DNA of 45,144 nt from Verrucomicrobiota bacterium (GTDB lineage: Bacteria; Chlamydiota; Chlamydiia; Chlamydiales; JAAKFR01). The notes under the pieces were generated by a model that was not told the DNA's origin, made no database searches, and saw only the letters and a program-made list of their open reading frames with translations. Below are positions 1-7,487 of the stretch, in pieces. Where the stretch lies: positions 1 through 45,144 of the forward strand of contig JAFEGP010000004.1 of the NCBI GenBank assembly GCA_018239815.1. Reading direction: 5' to 3'. The first letter of the stretch is position 1. Every line of letters begins with the position of its first letter. The translations under genes and the position numbers were made by a program.

Positions 1-102
1 TGCCTAGATAATCTCCACCATCTTTTTAAAAGTTTCTGATTTAACGCCAGTTAAGCTGCGGAATTCTTCTGGTTTCAGGTTATTAATGTCCTCAAATCTC
101 AT
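1..102 (-). pseudogene. Transposase 5' fragment with nonsense codon, runs off left edge
   Basis: Reading leftwards from an ATG at 102 (good ribosome site GAGGTGAT just upstream) gives a short peptide beginning MRFEDINNLKPEEFR. This is the typical start of DDE-type transposases that carry a small N-terminal helical domain. After about 31 codons a TAG appears at 11-13 where such proteins usually have Gln, so a single C-to-T change of CAG may have killed it. The rest lies outside the window. A perfect 6-bp inverted repeat (CCTCAT/ATGAGG) sits at 107-120 just upstream. It differs from the second transposase remnant at 169-339, so two elements meet here. The family assignment rests on recall of similar N-termini. 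Confidence 0.5.
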
Positions 103-168
103 ATCACCTCATTTATGAGGGGATAGAATAGCTGACACGACAATTAAAATTTAGGTTGCAGAAGAACT

Positions 169-339
169 CTATTGAATCTTGATCGTAAGTAACATGACAA
201 TCAAGGCATCAGAAAATTCTGTAGGGCGTCCTCTACTCTTACATTTCTTTGTATGTAACATCTTTGGATCTACAAGAAAAGTTAAGCTTCCTCTTTGAAC
301 CAGTTGTCTATTATAATCTGCCCGATTGCGATTTCGCAT
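169..339 (-). pseudogene. IS5-type transposase, N-terminal remnant
   Basis: From ATG 339 (ribosome site AAAGGAG six bases upstream) a 56-codon frame runs to a TAG at 169-171. It contains the tract YNRQLVQRGSLTF followed by RGRPTEFSDALI, which is the classic beginning of IS5-family transposases with a DUF4372/DDE_Tnp_1-like layout. Past the stop the similarity continues only weakly and in another frame until about 120, where the second transposase fragment begins. The gene is therefore dead: N-terminal quarter only, frameshifted and truncated. The C-terminal half of a similar transposase survives separately at 18872-19102. Confidence 0.6.
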
Positions 340-342
340 CTG

Positions 343-390
343 AAACTCCTTTGTTTGTCTTCCTAAACGACAAGGAGTTTCTTTTTTTTA
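343..390 (-). promoter_or_regulatory. Hairpin covering the transposase ribosome site
   Basis: The arms 343-354 and 370-380 pair over 11 bases with one extra T, around a 15-base loop. On the minus strand the 3' arm contains the AAAGGAG ribosome site of the transposase remnant at 339. On the plus strand the same hairpin is followed by eight T residues at 382-389, so it would also act as an intrinsic terminator against transcription entering from the left. Hairpins that hide the transposase start from read-through transcripts are known for several insertion sequences; that role here is inference. Confidence 0.45.
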
Positions 391-442
391 AGAGATTTTT
401 AGCAATATCAGTTCTTTTCAAGACTCTCTCGAGAGGAATTAT

Positions 443-1156
443 TCAACTAGCAAGCTCTCTTAAGACCATTAATAACCACATTTGGAAACAATTTTTTTTA
501 TGATTGGAAAAAGAAAAGCGATTTAAAAACCAATGAATTTTTTCTTCTAACTGAGCATTTGTTATATGTACCATCAGCCGCAAGTCCTGGCACAAAGACA
601 AAAAATTCGCTTTGTTTTTGTTTACAAACTTCACAAATTCCGCTCTTGTCACTCTTTCATCTTGAGAAGAAATGCTAATCTGACTTTCAGTTTCAGATGC
701 TCTTAGTTTTTGCATGAGCATTTGGTATAAAAGATCCGAGGCACTAAAGTTAAATTTTAATGACTGTTGAGAGTCGATCGTAACACTAAGAGAAACTCCT
801 ACGCAATATCCTCTTTTGCTTTGCAAGTCAGGCTCCTGAATCCTCTGTACAGGCGTTTCAAGAGTAATGGCCTGCTCGCGAGACTTAGGTTTAGATAAGG
901 TTATGCCCGCTGCTAAAAAAAAGGCTAAAGCAACCAAGAGTCCTCCCCCCGCAGCAAGTGTGATAATCCCCGATACAGAACTCAGATCTGTGGAACCTTG
1001 AGAGTAAATCAAAGCAAGTGTTCCAAGCACAGCAAGAACTACCGCTGTAATTAATGCGATAGCACCACCGTTTGATCGTTTACATTCTGCAGCGCGACAT
1101 CCTCTTTCTAACCAATTGGGACAAATTCTAGCTTCTGTTCTACGTGTGTTTGCCAT
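443..1156 (-). CDS. Unknown membrane protein with N-terminal hydrophobic hairpin (Inc-like)
   Basis: I do not recognise a family. The 237-residue protein has a basic, Cys-containing N-terminus, two hydrophobic segments at about 30-52 and 62-88 joined by a short Ser-rich loop, and a soluble C-terminal part of about 150 residues. A closely spaced pair of membrane segments is the hallmark of chlamydial inclusion-membrane (Inc) proteins, which leave by type III secretion, but the feature alone does not prove it. The gene stands alone between transposase remnants and mazG. A TTGAAA-N17-TATACG promoter at 1167-1195 would place the transcript start about four bases before the ATG, and no ribosome site is visible. 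Confidence 0.6.
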   Translation of the reverse strand: MANTRRTEARICPNWLERGCRAAECKRSNGGAIALITAVVLAVLGTLALIYSQGSTDLSSVSGIITLAAGGGLLVALAFFLAAGITLSKPKSREQAITLETPVQRIQEPDLQSKRGYCVGVSLSVTIDSQQSLKFNFSASDLLYQMLMQKLRASETESQISISSQDERVTRAEFVKFVNKNKANFLSLCQDLRLMVHITNAQLEEKIHWFLNRFSFSNHKKNCFQMWLLMVLRELAS

Positions 1157-1166
1157 ATATTAAGAT

Positions 1167-1195
1167 CGTATAAACAAAAGTAAATTTTTTTTCAA
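1167..1195 (-). promoter_or_regulatory. Candidate sigma-70-type promoter for the 443-1156 gene
   Basis: On the minus strand TTGAAA (1190-1195) and TATACG (1167-1172) are spaced by 17 bases. Transcription would begin near 1160, almost at the ATG at 1156, giving a leaderless or nearly leaderless message. Match by eye only. Confidence 0.35.
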
Positions 1196-1197
1196 AA

Positions 1198-1824
1198 TTA
1201 TTTTTTTTCATCACTGCGAAGCTGTTCTTCAATCTTCATAAGATGTTGTCTTAAAGCAAGCTCTGGATTTAATCCCGAAGCCGCGGCTTCTTTAGCAAGC
1301 TCCCATAAAACTTGACCCAATTGCGTTTCATCCGCAAAGGAAGACTTAGCCTGACATTTTCCCTTAGAGGCTAATTCATAGGCTCGAGCTAAAGCTGGTA
1401 AGTGCTTAGGAATGCCGTCAAATCGGCTTTTTCGTTCTGTTTTTTCTTTCTTTTTCAGTACTTGCCACTGTTCTAAAATTTCATCAGGATCTGTTATGTG
1501 CACGTCGCCAAAGACATGAGGGTGACGATCCACTAATTTCCGATGAATAGCTTCTAGGGGATCTTTGAGGGTAAAGCGTTGTGTATTCTCAGCAATTTTT
1601 CCTAAAAAAATGAGGTTATAGAACAAATCACCCAATTCTTCTTTTAAATTCTCATCATCGCTTGTATCAATAGCTTCTATCACTTCATAGCTTTCTTCTA
1701 ATAATGATTCTCTTAAGGACGTTAAAGTTTGCTTGCGATCCCATGCACAGCCTTCTGGTCCTAATAACTGATCACAAATTTCTAAAAGTTGTTCAAACGC
1801 TTGAGCAGCTTGTTTGTTATTCAC
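1198..1824 (-). CDS. mazG: MazG-type nucleoside triphosphate pyrophosphohydrolase
   Basis: Hydrolyses (d)NTPs to NMP and pyrophosphate, cleaning damaged nucleotides from the cytoplasmic pool. The 208-residue protein shows the MazG signature: an early GCAWDRKQT stretch, then the acidic helix motif EEXXE (LLEESYEVIEAI) and EELGD, which bind Mg, and the RHPHVFGD segment typical of full MazG. It is somewhat shorter than the E. coli protein (263), so the second domain is reduced. The start is taken as GTG at 1824 because GAGAGGT lies five bases upstream; a GTG at 1830 in frame is too close to that site. It follows the glycosyltransferase by 39 bases and probably ends a mutY-GT4-mazG operon. Confidence 0.9.
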   Translation of the reverse strand: MNNKQAAQAFEQLLEICDQLLGPEGCAWDRKQTLTSLRESLLEESYEVIEAIDTSDDENLKEELGDLFYNLIFLGKIAENTQRFTLKDPLEAIHRKLVDRHPHVFGDVHITDPDEILEQWQVLKKKEKTERKSRFDGIPKHLPALARAYELASKGKCQAKSSFADETQLGQVLWELAKEAAASGLNPELALRQHLMKIEEQLRSDEKK

Positions 1825-1863
1825 TTGCACCTCTCAGATTTCAAGATTTTTGCTAATATTTTT

Positions 1864-2958
1864 CTATGCTTTTGGAAGACAGCATCGATAAATTTCTTCC
1901 ATACGATCTAACATACGATTCGATAAAAAATGACGCTGAACATGTTGTTTAGCCTGCTTACCATAATGTTGTCGTAAGACTGGATCCGCAGCAAGTCGTT
2001 CTACAGCACATGCAATATCCTCAGGACTGCCAATGGGTACAAGTATACCCGTTTGTTGAGGCACACAAACTTCCTTTAACCCTCCAATAGGCGTAGTAAC
2101 TAGTGGCTTTTCTAACCACGAAGCTTGCAAGGAGGCTTGACTCACTCCTTCATGACCCATACTCACTAAACAAAAAATATCCATAGCCGCTAAAGCGTCA
2201 AAAGGAGCTTCTAAATGACCTGTAAAAATGACACGATCTTGAATTTGATGCTGCTGAACAATACTTTTAAAGTAATCTTCACTGGGACCCGCCCCCACAA
2301 TCAACCATTTCAAATTTTGATTTTTTTTTAGTAGAGCTACGGCATGCAAAAGATATGCAATACCCTTCCATCCTCTTAAAACACATAATGTTCCAATCAC
2401 ACACTCTGTGTCTTTTATGCCCCATTTCTGACGAAAAGCCTTTGCATCCTCTGATTTAACCGTAAAGGGCACAATACCTGTAGGAATAGAAACGCAACGA
2501 TGCGCAGCAAGTTTAGCTTGCTTCATAATAATAGGTACAATTTCTGCACAAGTCGTGACCGTATAATCAGCTAAGGCATTGTAAAGCAACAAACTATTCA
2601 AACCGGGTCGTATCATACTAGATAAATGACGCGTCCGAATAATTGACACACCTACACATCGCGCAGCACATCCTGCTATCCATGCATCATCTGAAGAATG
2701 GGTATTAACAATATCAATACGCTCTTGGTGTAAAATTTTAATCAAACGAAATAGAGTAGGTATGAATTTTTTTTTGTAAAAAGGCAAAACATATACTTTA
2801 AAACCAGCTCGACGAGCTCGTTCTATCAGCTGACCACCTTCTTGCACACAAAACAAAACCTCATGGCCACGTTCTTGCATTCCCTGAGCTTCCGTAAGGA
2901 TGCGCCTCTCCTGTCCACCCCATCCTGGAGAAGATTCTGTATGAATAATGCGCGCCAT
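1864..2958 (-). CDS. Glycosyltransferase family 4
   Basis: A 364-residue GT-B fold retaining glycosyltransferase. The N-terminal half has the glycine-rich GWGGQERR loop and, in the middle, RHLSS. The C-terminal nucleotide-sugar domain includes GTLCVLRGWKG, VGAGP, and the donor motif region HEGVSQASLQ followed by EKPLVTTPIGG. The usual E-X7-E motif reads E-X7-Q, a common variant. Donor and acceptor cannot be told from sequence; lipopolysaccharide or another envelope glycan is a reasonable guess, as a GT9 gene lies 2 kb away. It starts 10 bases after mutY ends on the same strand and is likely co-transcribed with it. No clear ribosome site precedes the ATG. Confidence 0.85.
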   Translation of the reverse strand: MARIIHTESSPGWGGQERRILTEAQGMQERGHEVLFCVQEGGQLIERARRAGFKVYVLPFYKKKFIPTLFRLIKILHQERIDIVNTHSSDDAWIAGCAARCVGVSIIRTRHLSSMIRPGLNSLLLYNALADYTVTTCAEIVPIIMKQAKLAAHRCVSIPTGIVPFTVKSEDAKAFRQKWGIKDTECVIGTLCVLRGWKGIAYLLHAVALLKKNQNLKWLIVGAGPSEDYFKSIVQQHQIQDRVIFTGHLEAPFDALAAMDIFCLVSMGHEGVSQASLQASWLEKPLVTTPIGGLKEVCVPQQTGILVPIGSPEDIACAVERLAADPVLRQHYGKQAKQHVQRHFLSNRMLDRMEEIYRCCLPKA

Positions 2959-2968
2959 TCAGGACAGT

Positions 2969-4000
2969 CTAACTAGATTCTTCTCTTATCGCAATGAGTA
3001 TCCGGCGATGCCCTGAAGAAAAAGGCAACCCCATCAATTGAGGCAAATCAACCCATGTGTGACGAGAACTTTTTTCCTGAGTTGTAAAAAAATGAGGCTC
3101 AAGCGTGACACGGTATTTTGTAAAAGTATGTGTCTGAATAGACAGAGGACCTTGATAATCAAGCGATAATTTTAAATGCTGACTAAAAGCTTCTATAGGA
3201 TTCAGTTTCATATTTTCCAAATAAGGAAATTCATACAAATCAGCCATGATTTCACCCTTGGGTCGTCGGATAACTAAATATTCATTTTGACATCGAATCA
3301 CAGCTACCCTACGATAGAGTCTCTCTACTTTTTGTTGACGCACCTTAAATGGAATTTCTGCCACGATATTTTGCCGATACGCCTCACAATGGACTAATAA
3401 GGGGCACTGCTGACATCGAGCTTGTTTTGTGCATACCAAAGCTCCTAACTCTATTAATCCTTCCGATATCAACCAAGGCTCTTGATCAGGGAGTAAGTTA
3501 GCTAACTTATACTCAATAATTTTTTGAGCACGTCTTTGATCAATAGGTTCTTCAATCCCAAAATAGCGAGACAAAACTCTTAGTACATTTCCATCTAAGG
3601 CGACTGCCTTTTGATGAAAGGCAAAATTTAAAATCGCCCCCTTAGTGTACGGACCAATCCCTGGAATACGTTGCAAAAGTTCTGCCTGACAGGGCAATTG
3701 TCCCTCATGCTCTCTTACCAAATAATTAGCAGCTTGATGCAACCTTCTTGCTCGACTATAGTATCCAAGCCCCTCCCAAACTTTAAGAACTTGTTCAATA
3801 GGGGCTTTAGCAAGCGCTTCAATAGTTGGGAACATGTCCATCCAACGAAGAAAATAGGGAATAACAACACTAACCTGGGTTTGTTGCAACATGGTTTCAG
3901 ACACCCAAACAGCATAGGGGGTTGGCTCCTTTCTCCAGGGAAGAGAGCGCCTGTTTTGCATAAACCATTCTTTTAAAGCTTTAAGAGGAAAGACTTCCAT
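2969..4000 (-). CDS. mutY: A/G-specific adenine DNA glycosylase MutY
   Basis: Removes adenine opposite 8-oxoguanine in base-excision repair. Seen in the 343-residue form starting at ATG 4000: catalytic Glu35 in the SETMLQQTQ motif, helix-hairpin-helix around RIPGIGPYT (111-119), catalytic Asp136 in LDGNVLRV, an iron-sulfur cysteine cluster at 190/196/199/205, and a C-terminal NUDIX-like recognition domain (about 225-340). The cysteine spacing is C-X5-C-X2-C-X5-C, one residue shorter than the usual X6. Upstream TTG 4039 and ATG 4033 are possible longer starts but add residues that precede the normal family start. Divergent from the BioD-like gene; first gene of a likely mutY-GT4-mazG operon. 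Confidence 0.93.
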   Translation of the reverse strand: MEVFPLKALKEWFMQNRRSLPWRKEPTPYAVWVSETMLQQTQVSVVIPYFLRWMDMFPTIEALAKAPIEQVLKVWEGLGYYSRARRLHQAANYLVREHEGQLPCQAELLQRIPGIGPYTKGAILNFAFHQKAVALDGNVLRVLSRYFGIEEPIDQRRAQKIIEYKLANLLPDQEPWLISEGLIELGALVCTKQARCQQCPLLVHCEAYRQNIVAEIPFKVRQQKVERLYRRVAVIRCQNEYLVIRRPKGEIMADLYEFPYLENMKLNPIEAFSQHLKLSLDYQGPLSIQTHTFTKYRVTLEPHFFTTQEKSSRHTWVDLPQLMGLPFSSGHRRILIAIREESS

Positions 4001-4031
4001 TGAAATTCCGAAGTCACTATGTTCAGATATC

Positions 4032-5132
4032 ATGTCCAAAAAAGCAATCTTTATCGCCGCAACAGGTCAAAATGTTGGCAAAACAACCATCTGTTTAGGA
4101 GCCATTGCTGGCTGCCAGCGCTACTTTTCTAAAGTAGGCTTTATGAAGCCTGTTGGGCAACAACACATACGGACGGAAGATGGAAGACGTGTAGATAAAG
4201 ATGTCGTACTTTTTAAAGAACATTTCCATCTACCTCATGCCTATCAACACATGAGTCCCGTCATCTTTCCTCAGGGATTTACACGTCAATACCTCGATGG
4301 AGAGATTCACCGCTCTGACCTGATTACAAACATTCAAGAGGGCTTTCATCACATTTCCACAACAAGTGATTTTATTATTGTAGAAGGTACAGGGCATGTT
4401 GGAGTAGGTTCTATTGTTGAATTATGCAATGCTTATGTTGCACGTCAACTTGATCTTTCCCTCATTCTGATTTCCAAAGGAGGACTGGGTAGCAGTTTTG
4501 ATGAACTTGCCATAAATCGAGCCTTATGTGAGCAGTATGGAGTCAAAATTGCAGGAGTCATTCTTAATCGTGTATTAGAAGACAAACGAGATATGGTCAT
4601 AGAATATATGCAAAAGGCTCTAAAGCGCTGGAATATTCCTCTTATTGGCGCGATCCCCTATGATCCTTTTCTTAGCATTCCTTCTATGCAAGACTTTGAA
4701 AGTCTTTTTAAAACTACCCTACTGTCGGGTGAACAATTTCATTATTGTCATTTTCATCATATGCGCCTTGCCGCGGGATCTGTAGAAACCTTTTTAGCAC
4801 TTACAGAACCTAATCAACTCATTGTCACGCCAGCTAGTCGTGAAGATCTTATTTTGGCTCTCATTCGATTTAAAGAACAACAACATACCCTTCAACCCGC
4901 TTACGGTTTTATTTTAACAAGCCAACACGCACCTTCACGTTCTTTAATCGAACATTTACGCCAAGCACAAATTCCAGCTCTTTACGTTCCACTTCCTACC
5001 TTCGAAGCTATGGTTATGATTAACTCTTTTACAGCCAAAATCCGCAAAGAAGACACACAAAAAGTCGAACAAGCTATCCATCTTGTTACACGTTATTTAG
5101 ACTTCCAAGCTTTAATGCAAGCCCCAGATTGA
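4032..5132 (+). CDS. BioD-like ATPase with DRTGG domain (phosphotransacetylase N-terminal type)
   Basis: The 366-residue protein begins with a P-loop (AATGQNVGKTT) and a dethiobiotin-synthetase-like ATPase domain of about 210 residues (VEGTGHVGVGSIVEL, VILNRV). The C-terminal part (about 255-355) looks like a DRTGG domain: LIVTPASREDLILAL, then GFILTSQ, then a final YLD. This two-domain unit is the regulatory front half of long phosphotransacetylases (COG0857), but the catalytic PTA domain is missing. Function unknown; sensing of nucleotide or acetyl phosphate is speculation. The ATG lies 31 bases from the mutY ATG on the other strand. The last 40 bases overlap the convergent glycosyltransferase gene. 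Confidence 0.75.
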   Translation: MSKKAIFIAATGQNVGKTTICLGAIAGCQRYFSKVGFMKPVGQQHIRTEDGRRVDKDVVLFKEHFHLPHAYQHMSPVIFPQGFTRQYLDGEIHRSDLITNIQEGFHHISTTSDFIIVEGTGHVGVGSIVELCNAYVARQLDLSLILISKGGLGSSFDELAINRALCEQYGVKIAGVILNRVLEDKRDMVIEYMQKALKRWNIPLIGAIPYDPFLSIPSMQDFESLFKTTLLSGEQFHYCHFHHMRLAAGSVETFLALTEPNQLIVTPASREDLILALIRFKEQQHTLQPAYGFILTSQHAPSRSLIEHLRQAQIPALYVPLPTFEAMVMINSFTAKIRKEDTQKVEQAIHLVTRYLDFQALMQAPD

Positions 5133-6067
5133 CACGTGCGTAGTTTCGTACAACGTTTCTCAAATTTCATACCATAAGGACATTCTCCTTGCAAAACTTG
5201 ATGTTGAGCACCGCGTGGAGCGTACTTAGAGGACGAAGAAGGACCAAAAAAACTAAGAGAAGGCGTAGTTGTCGTTCCACACAAATGCAAGGCTAAAGAA
5301 TCCATTGCAATCACTTTTCGACAACGCGCCATTACTCGCTGCAAAACAGGCAAAGAGACTTTAGGCAACAATTGCGAAGAAGGAAGTAATGAAGCAAGTT
5401 TTTGTGCTTTTGCTTTTTCAGATTCGTTCCCCCAAACAATATAATAAGGCCCTTGCTCCTGCTTTAAATAAGCAAGTAATTGCTGTTCGGGTAGGCATTT
5501 GTTGGTCCAGGCTGTAAAAGGACAGACTAAAACTGCATGAGATGGTATTTGCTCAACAAGCTTTTGATGCTGTTGCGAGATTTTTAAGGTCACCCCAAGA
5601 GCTTGATAGGGTTTTGTATCTAAAAAAAAGCTCTGAATTAAGTAAAGATAATCATCCCTAATGTTAAACCCTTTTGGAGGATTATAATGACGTTGCGTGA
5701 ACAGATAATTAGGCCACTCAGGCGCGCTTTTCCATCCATATCCTATCTTAAGCCGAGCGCGCACCTGAGAGAGCAACCACGCCGATTTGCAATTGCCTTG
5801 CAAGTCAAAGACGATATCATAATAAGGAAGCGAAGCAAATAAAGCACGTCGCCCCTTCCAAGTGGACAAGGGATGCCTAAGCCATTTTTTTGTTGCTACA
5901 ACATGCACATGATCAAGTAAAGGATGAGCCTCAACAAGCTCTGCGCAACGCTCTTCCACCATCCAATCTATTTGAGAAAAGGGACACTTCTCTCTCAGAT
6001 AGCTCAAGGCGTCAAAAGCATGAACAATATCCCCCAAAGAAGATGTTTTGAGAATGAGAATTTTCAA
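5093..6067 (-). CDS. Glycosyltransferase family 9, lipopolysaccharide heptosyltransferase-like
   Basis: GT9 enzymes add ADP-heptose or related sugars to the lipopolysaccharide core at the inner membrane face. Evidence is the N-terminal KILILKTSSLGDIVHA motif typical of WaaC/WaaF and the C-terminal MDSLALHLCG and FGPSSSSKYAP segments that form the donor pocket. I choose TTG 6067 (324 residues): a GAGGAG site lies six bases upstream and the protein then starts right at the conserved strand. An ATG at 6118 would add 17 unlikely residues. The exact sugar cannot be named. Its 3' end overlaps the convergent BioD-like gene by 40 bases. Confidence 0.85.
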   Translation of the reverse strand: MKILILKTSSLGDIVHAFDALSYLREKCPFSQIDWMVEERCAELVEAHPLLDHVHVVATKKWLRHPLSTWKGRRALFASLPYYDIVFDLQGNCKSAWLLSQVRARLKIGYGWKSAPEWPNYLFTQRHYNPPKGFNIRDDYLYLIQSFFLDTKPYQALGVTLKISQQHQKLVEQIPSHAVLVCPFTAWTNKCLPEQQLLAYLKQEQGPYYIVWGNESEKAKAQKLASLLPSSQLLPKVSLPVLQRVMARCRKVIAMDSLALHLCGTTTTPSLSFFGPSSSSKYAPRGAQHQVLQGECPYGMKFEKRCTKLRTCQSGACIKAWKSK

Positions 6068-6203
6068 GATCGACTCCTCGAACCTAGTTTGATAACCGAC
6101 AATCAAGGTTTTAATCAAGAAATCTTTGTTAAACTAATTTTTAAAACATGAAAAAAATAACAAAATCACATAAAATGAATAACAATTCTATTTAAAACAA
6201 ACC

Positions 6204-7400
6204 ATGCAAATCAATTCTTTATCTCAATCTTGTCACAAGCCGTGTTTATTTAGTCATCCATGCCATAAGTACACTCTTGTTGCATTGAGCATCCTAGGTG
6301 GCACAGCGGGTTTTTTAGCATCTCAAAATATTCTGCCCTCCCTTCACAATCTGTCTTTGTTAAGAATAGCAGGAAGCGTTTCTTTGATATTGGGATGTTG
6401 TATGATTGCTTGCGTCGTAGTTATTTTAACTCGACAGCGTACACCTAACATCTTCTCAAATGAAATTCGGACTCTTCAAGAATGCAACGAAAATCTTGAG
6501 GATCAAATAACTTGTGCATCTACCCAATTCACGCAAGCTGTACCCAATCCATCAATAGTCAGTCTTGCAAAACCTCATCAACAAGAAATTGCCTGCATTG
6601 TTTATGACTTACCTGCTCGCAATCCATCCCCTCAACAGGCAGAAATGGGTTTTGTCGAAGAATTGCTAATGAATCCCTATGAAACCTCCCCACTCATCGA
6701 AAATGCTATTTTTCCTACAGATCTACCCCAAGCATTATCAAGATATTTTGAGGATCTAAAACAACTTAATCTCTGCTCGTGCTTTAAAATTAATACACAG
6801 CAAAGACTAGTATTAGAAGAGACATCCATCCGTTATTTTCAAAAACATTGTTCTCCAACCGAACTTCTTACAATTGTAAGTGTAGGTTCAGGTGGATGCT
6901 ACCAAGAACTTGTCTATCTCGCTAAGCTTGCTCAGGCCGGTTTTACCCATCTTCAATTTGTTTTTATTGAAAATAACAATGAATGGGATTCCTCCTTTGA
7001 TGCTGTTCGTGAATTGTCTTACCATAATCTGAGTCATTGCCATGTTAAATTGGTTAAATATACATCTATCAACGATTATGTCATGGCTGCCCAAGATGAC
7101 ACTTCTCTAAAGGCTCATCTACTTCTTCTACTTGATATCTCGGATAGTCAGTATGCCATTCACGGCATGCCCTTGTTTAGACACAGCTTCAACTTATTAC
7201 AAAGCCGGCTTCTTTTATTAGAAGGAGCGTTAATTAATTATTCAAATTCTGTTCGAAAAAGTCCTGGTTCTTGCAAAGCAATCTCTTATTGTTACTGCCG
7301 AGAATATGAGAGCCATGATCAAAACAACCTCGAACAGCTCTATCTATTGGAAGAAGTTAAGGGCATCGAATACGTACCGTCAGATCCTCATCTTTTTTAA
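6204..7400 (+). CDS. Unknown protein: hydrophobic hairpin plus methyltransferase-like domain
   Basis: The 398-residue protein has a Cys/His-rich start, two hydrophobic segments at about 24-44 and 52-76 with a short loop, a variable linker, and a C-terminal domain from about 175. That domain shows a Rossmann-like order: IVSVGSGGCYQEL (224-236) resembles SAM motif I, FVFIEN (252-257) ends with an acidic residue as in the ribose-binding position, and AHLLLLLDISDS (304-315) resembles motif IV. No family name is recognised. The hairpin resembles inclusion-membrane proteins, suggesting a membrane-anchored enzyme-like domain that could face the host. It stands alone between GT9 and rluA. SAM binding is an inference from pattern only. 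Confidence 0.55.
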   Translation: MQINSLSQSCHKPCLFSHPCHKYTLVALSILGGTAGFLASQNILPSLHNLSLLRIAGSVSLILGCCMIACVVVILTRQRTPNIFSNEIRTLQECNENLEDQITCASTQFTQAVPNPSIVSLAKPHQQEIACIVYDLPARNPSPQQAEMGFVEELLMNPYETSPLIENAIFPTDLPQALSRYFEDLKQLNLCSCFKINTQQRLVLEETSIRYFQKHCSPTELLTIVSVGSGGCYQELVYLAKLAQAGFTHLQFVFIENNNEWDSSFDAVRELSYHNLSHCHVKLVKYTSINDYVMAAQDDTSLKAHLLLLLDISDSQYAIHGMPLFRHSFNLLQSRLLLLEGALINYSNSVRKSPGSCKAISYCYCREYESHDQNNLEQLYLLEEVKGIEYVPSDPHLF

Positions 7401-7449
7401 TTCCACCTCACAGGCTTTAAACAAAAAAATCTATTTAACATTTTATTCC

Positions 7450-7478
7450 TTGTTCTTCTTCTTTTATTTAAGTAAAAT
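7450..7478 (+). promoter_or_regulatory. Candidate promoter upstream of rluA-type gene
   Basis: TTGTTC (7450-7455) and TAAAAT (7473-7478) are 17 bases apart. Initiation would fall near 7485, three bases before the ATG at 7488, so the message may be leaderless. No ribosome site is visible. Confidence 0.3.
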
Positions 7479-7487
7479 ACTTGGCTT

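Noticed and set aside
312-390. A small RNA on the plus strand with TATAAT at 312 and a T-run terminator at 390
   Set aside because: No -35 element fits, and the hairpin is better explained by the transposase ribosome site on the minus strand.
249-503. An open frame of 84 codons on the plus strand
   Set aside because: No ribosome site, composition unlike a protein, and it overlaps both the transposase remnant and the end of the membrane-protein gene.
2110-2170. Missing second Glu of the E-X7-E motif in the GT4 enzyme
   Set aside because: Gln at this place is common in family 4 enzymes, so it is not a defect.
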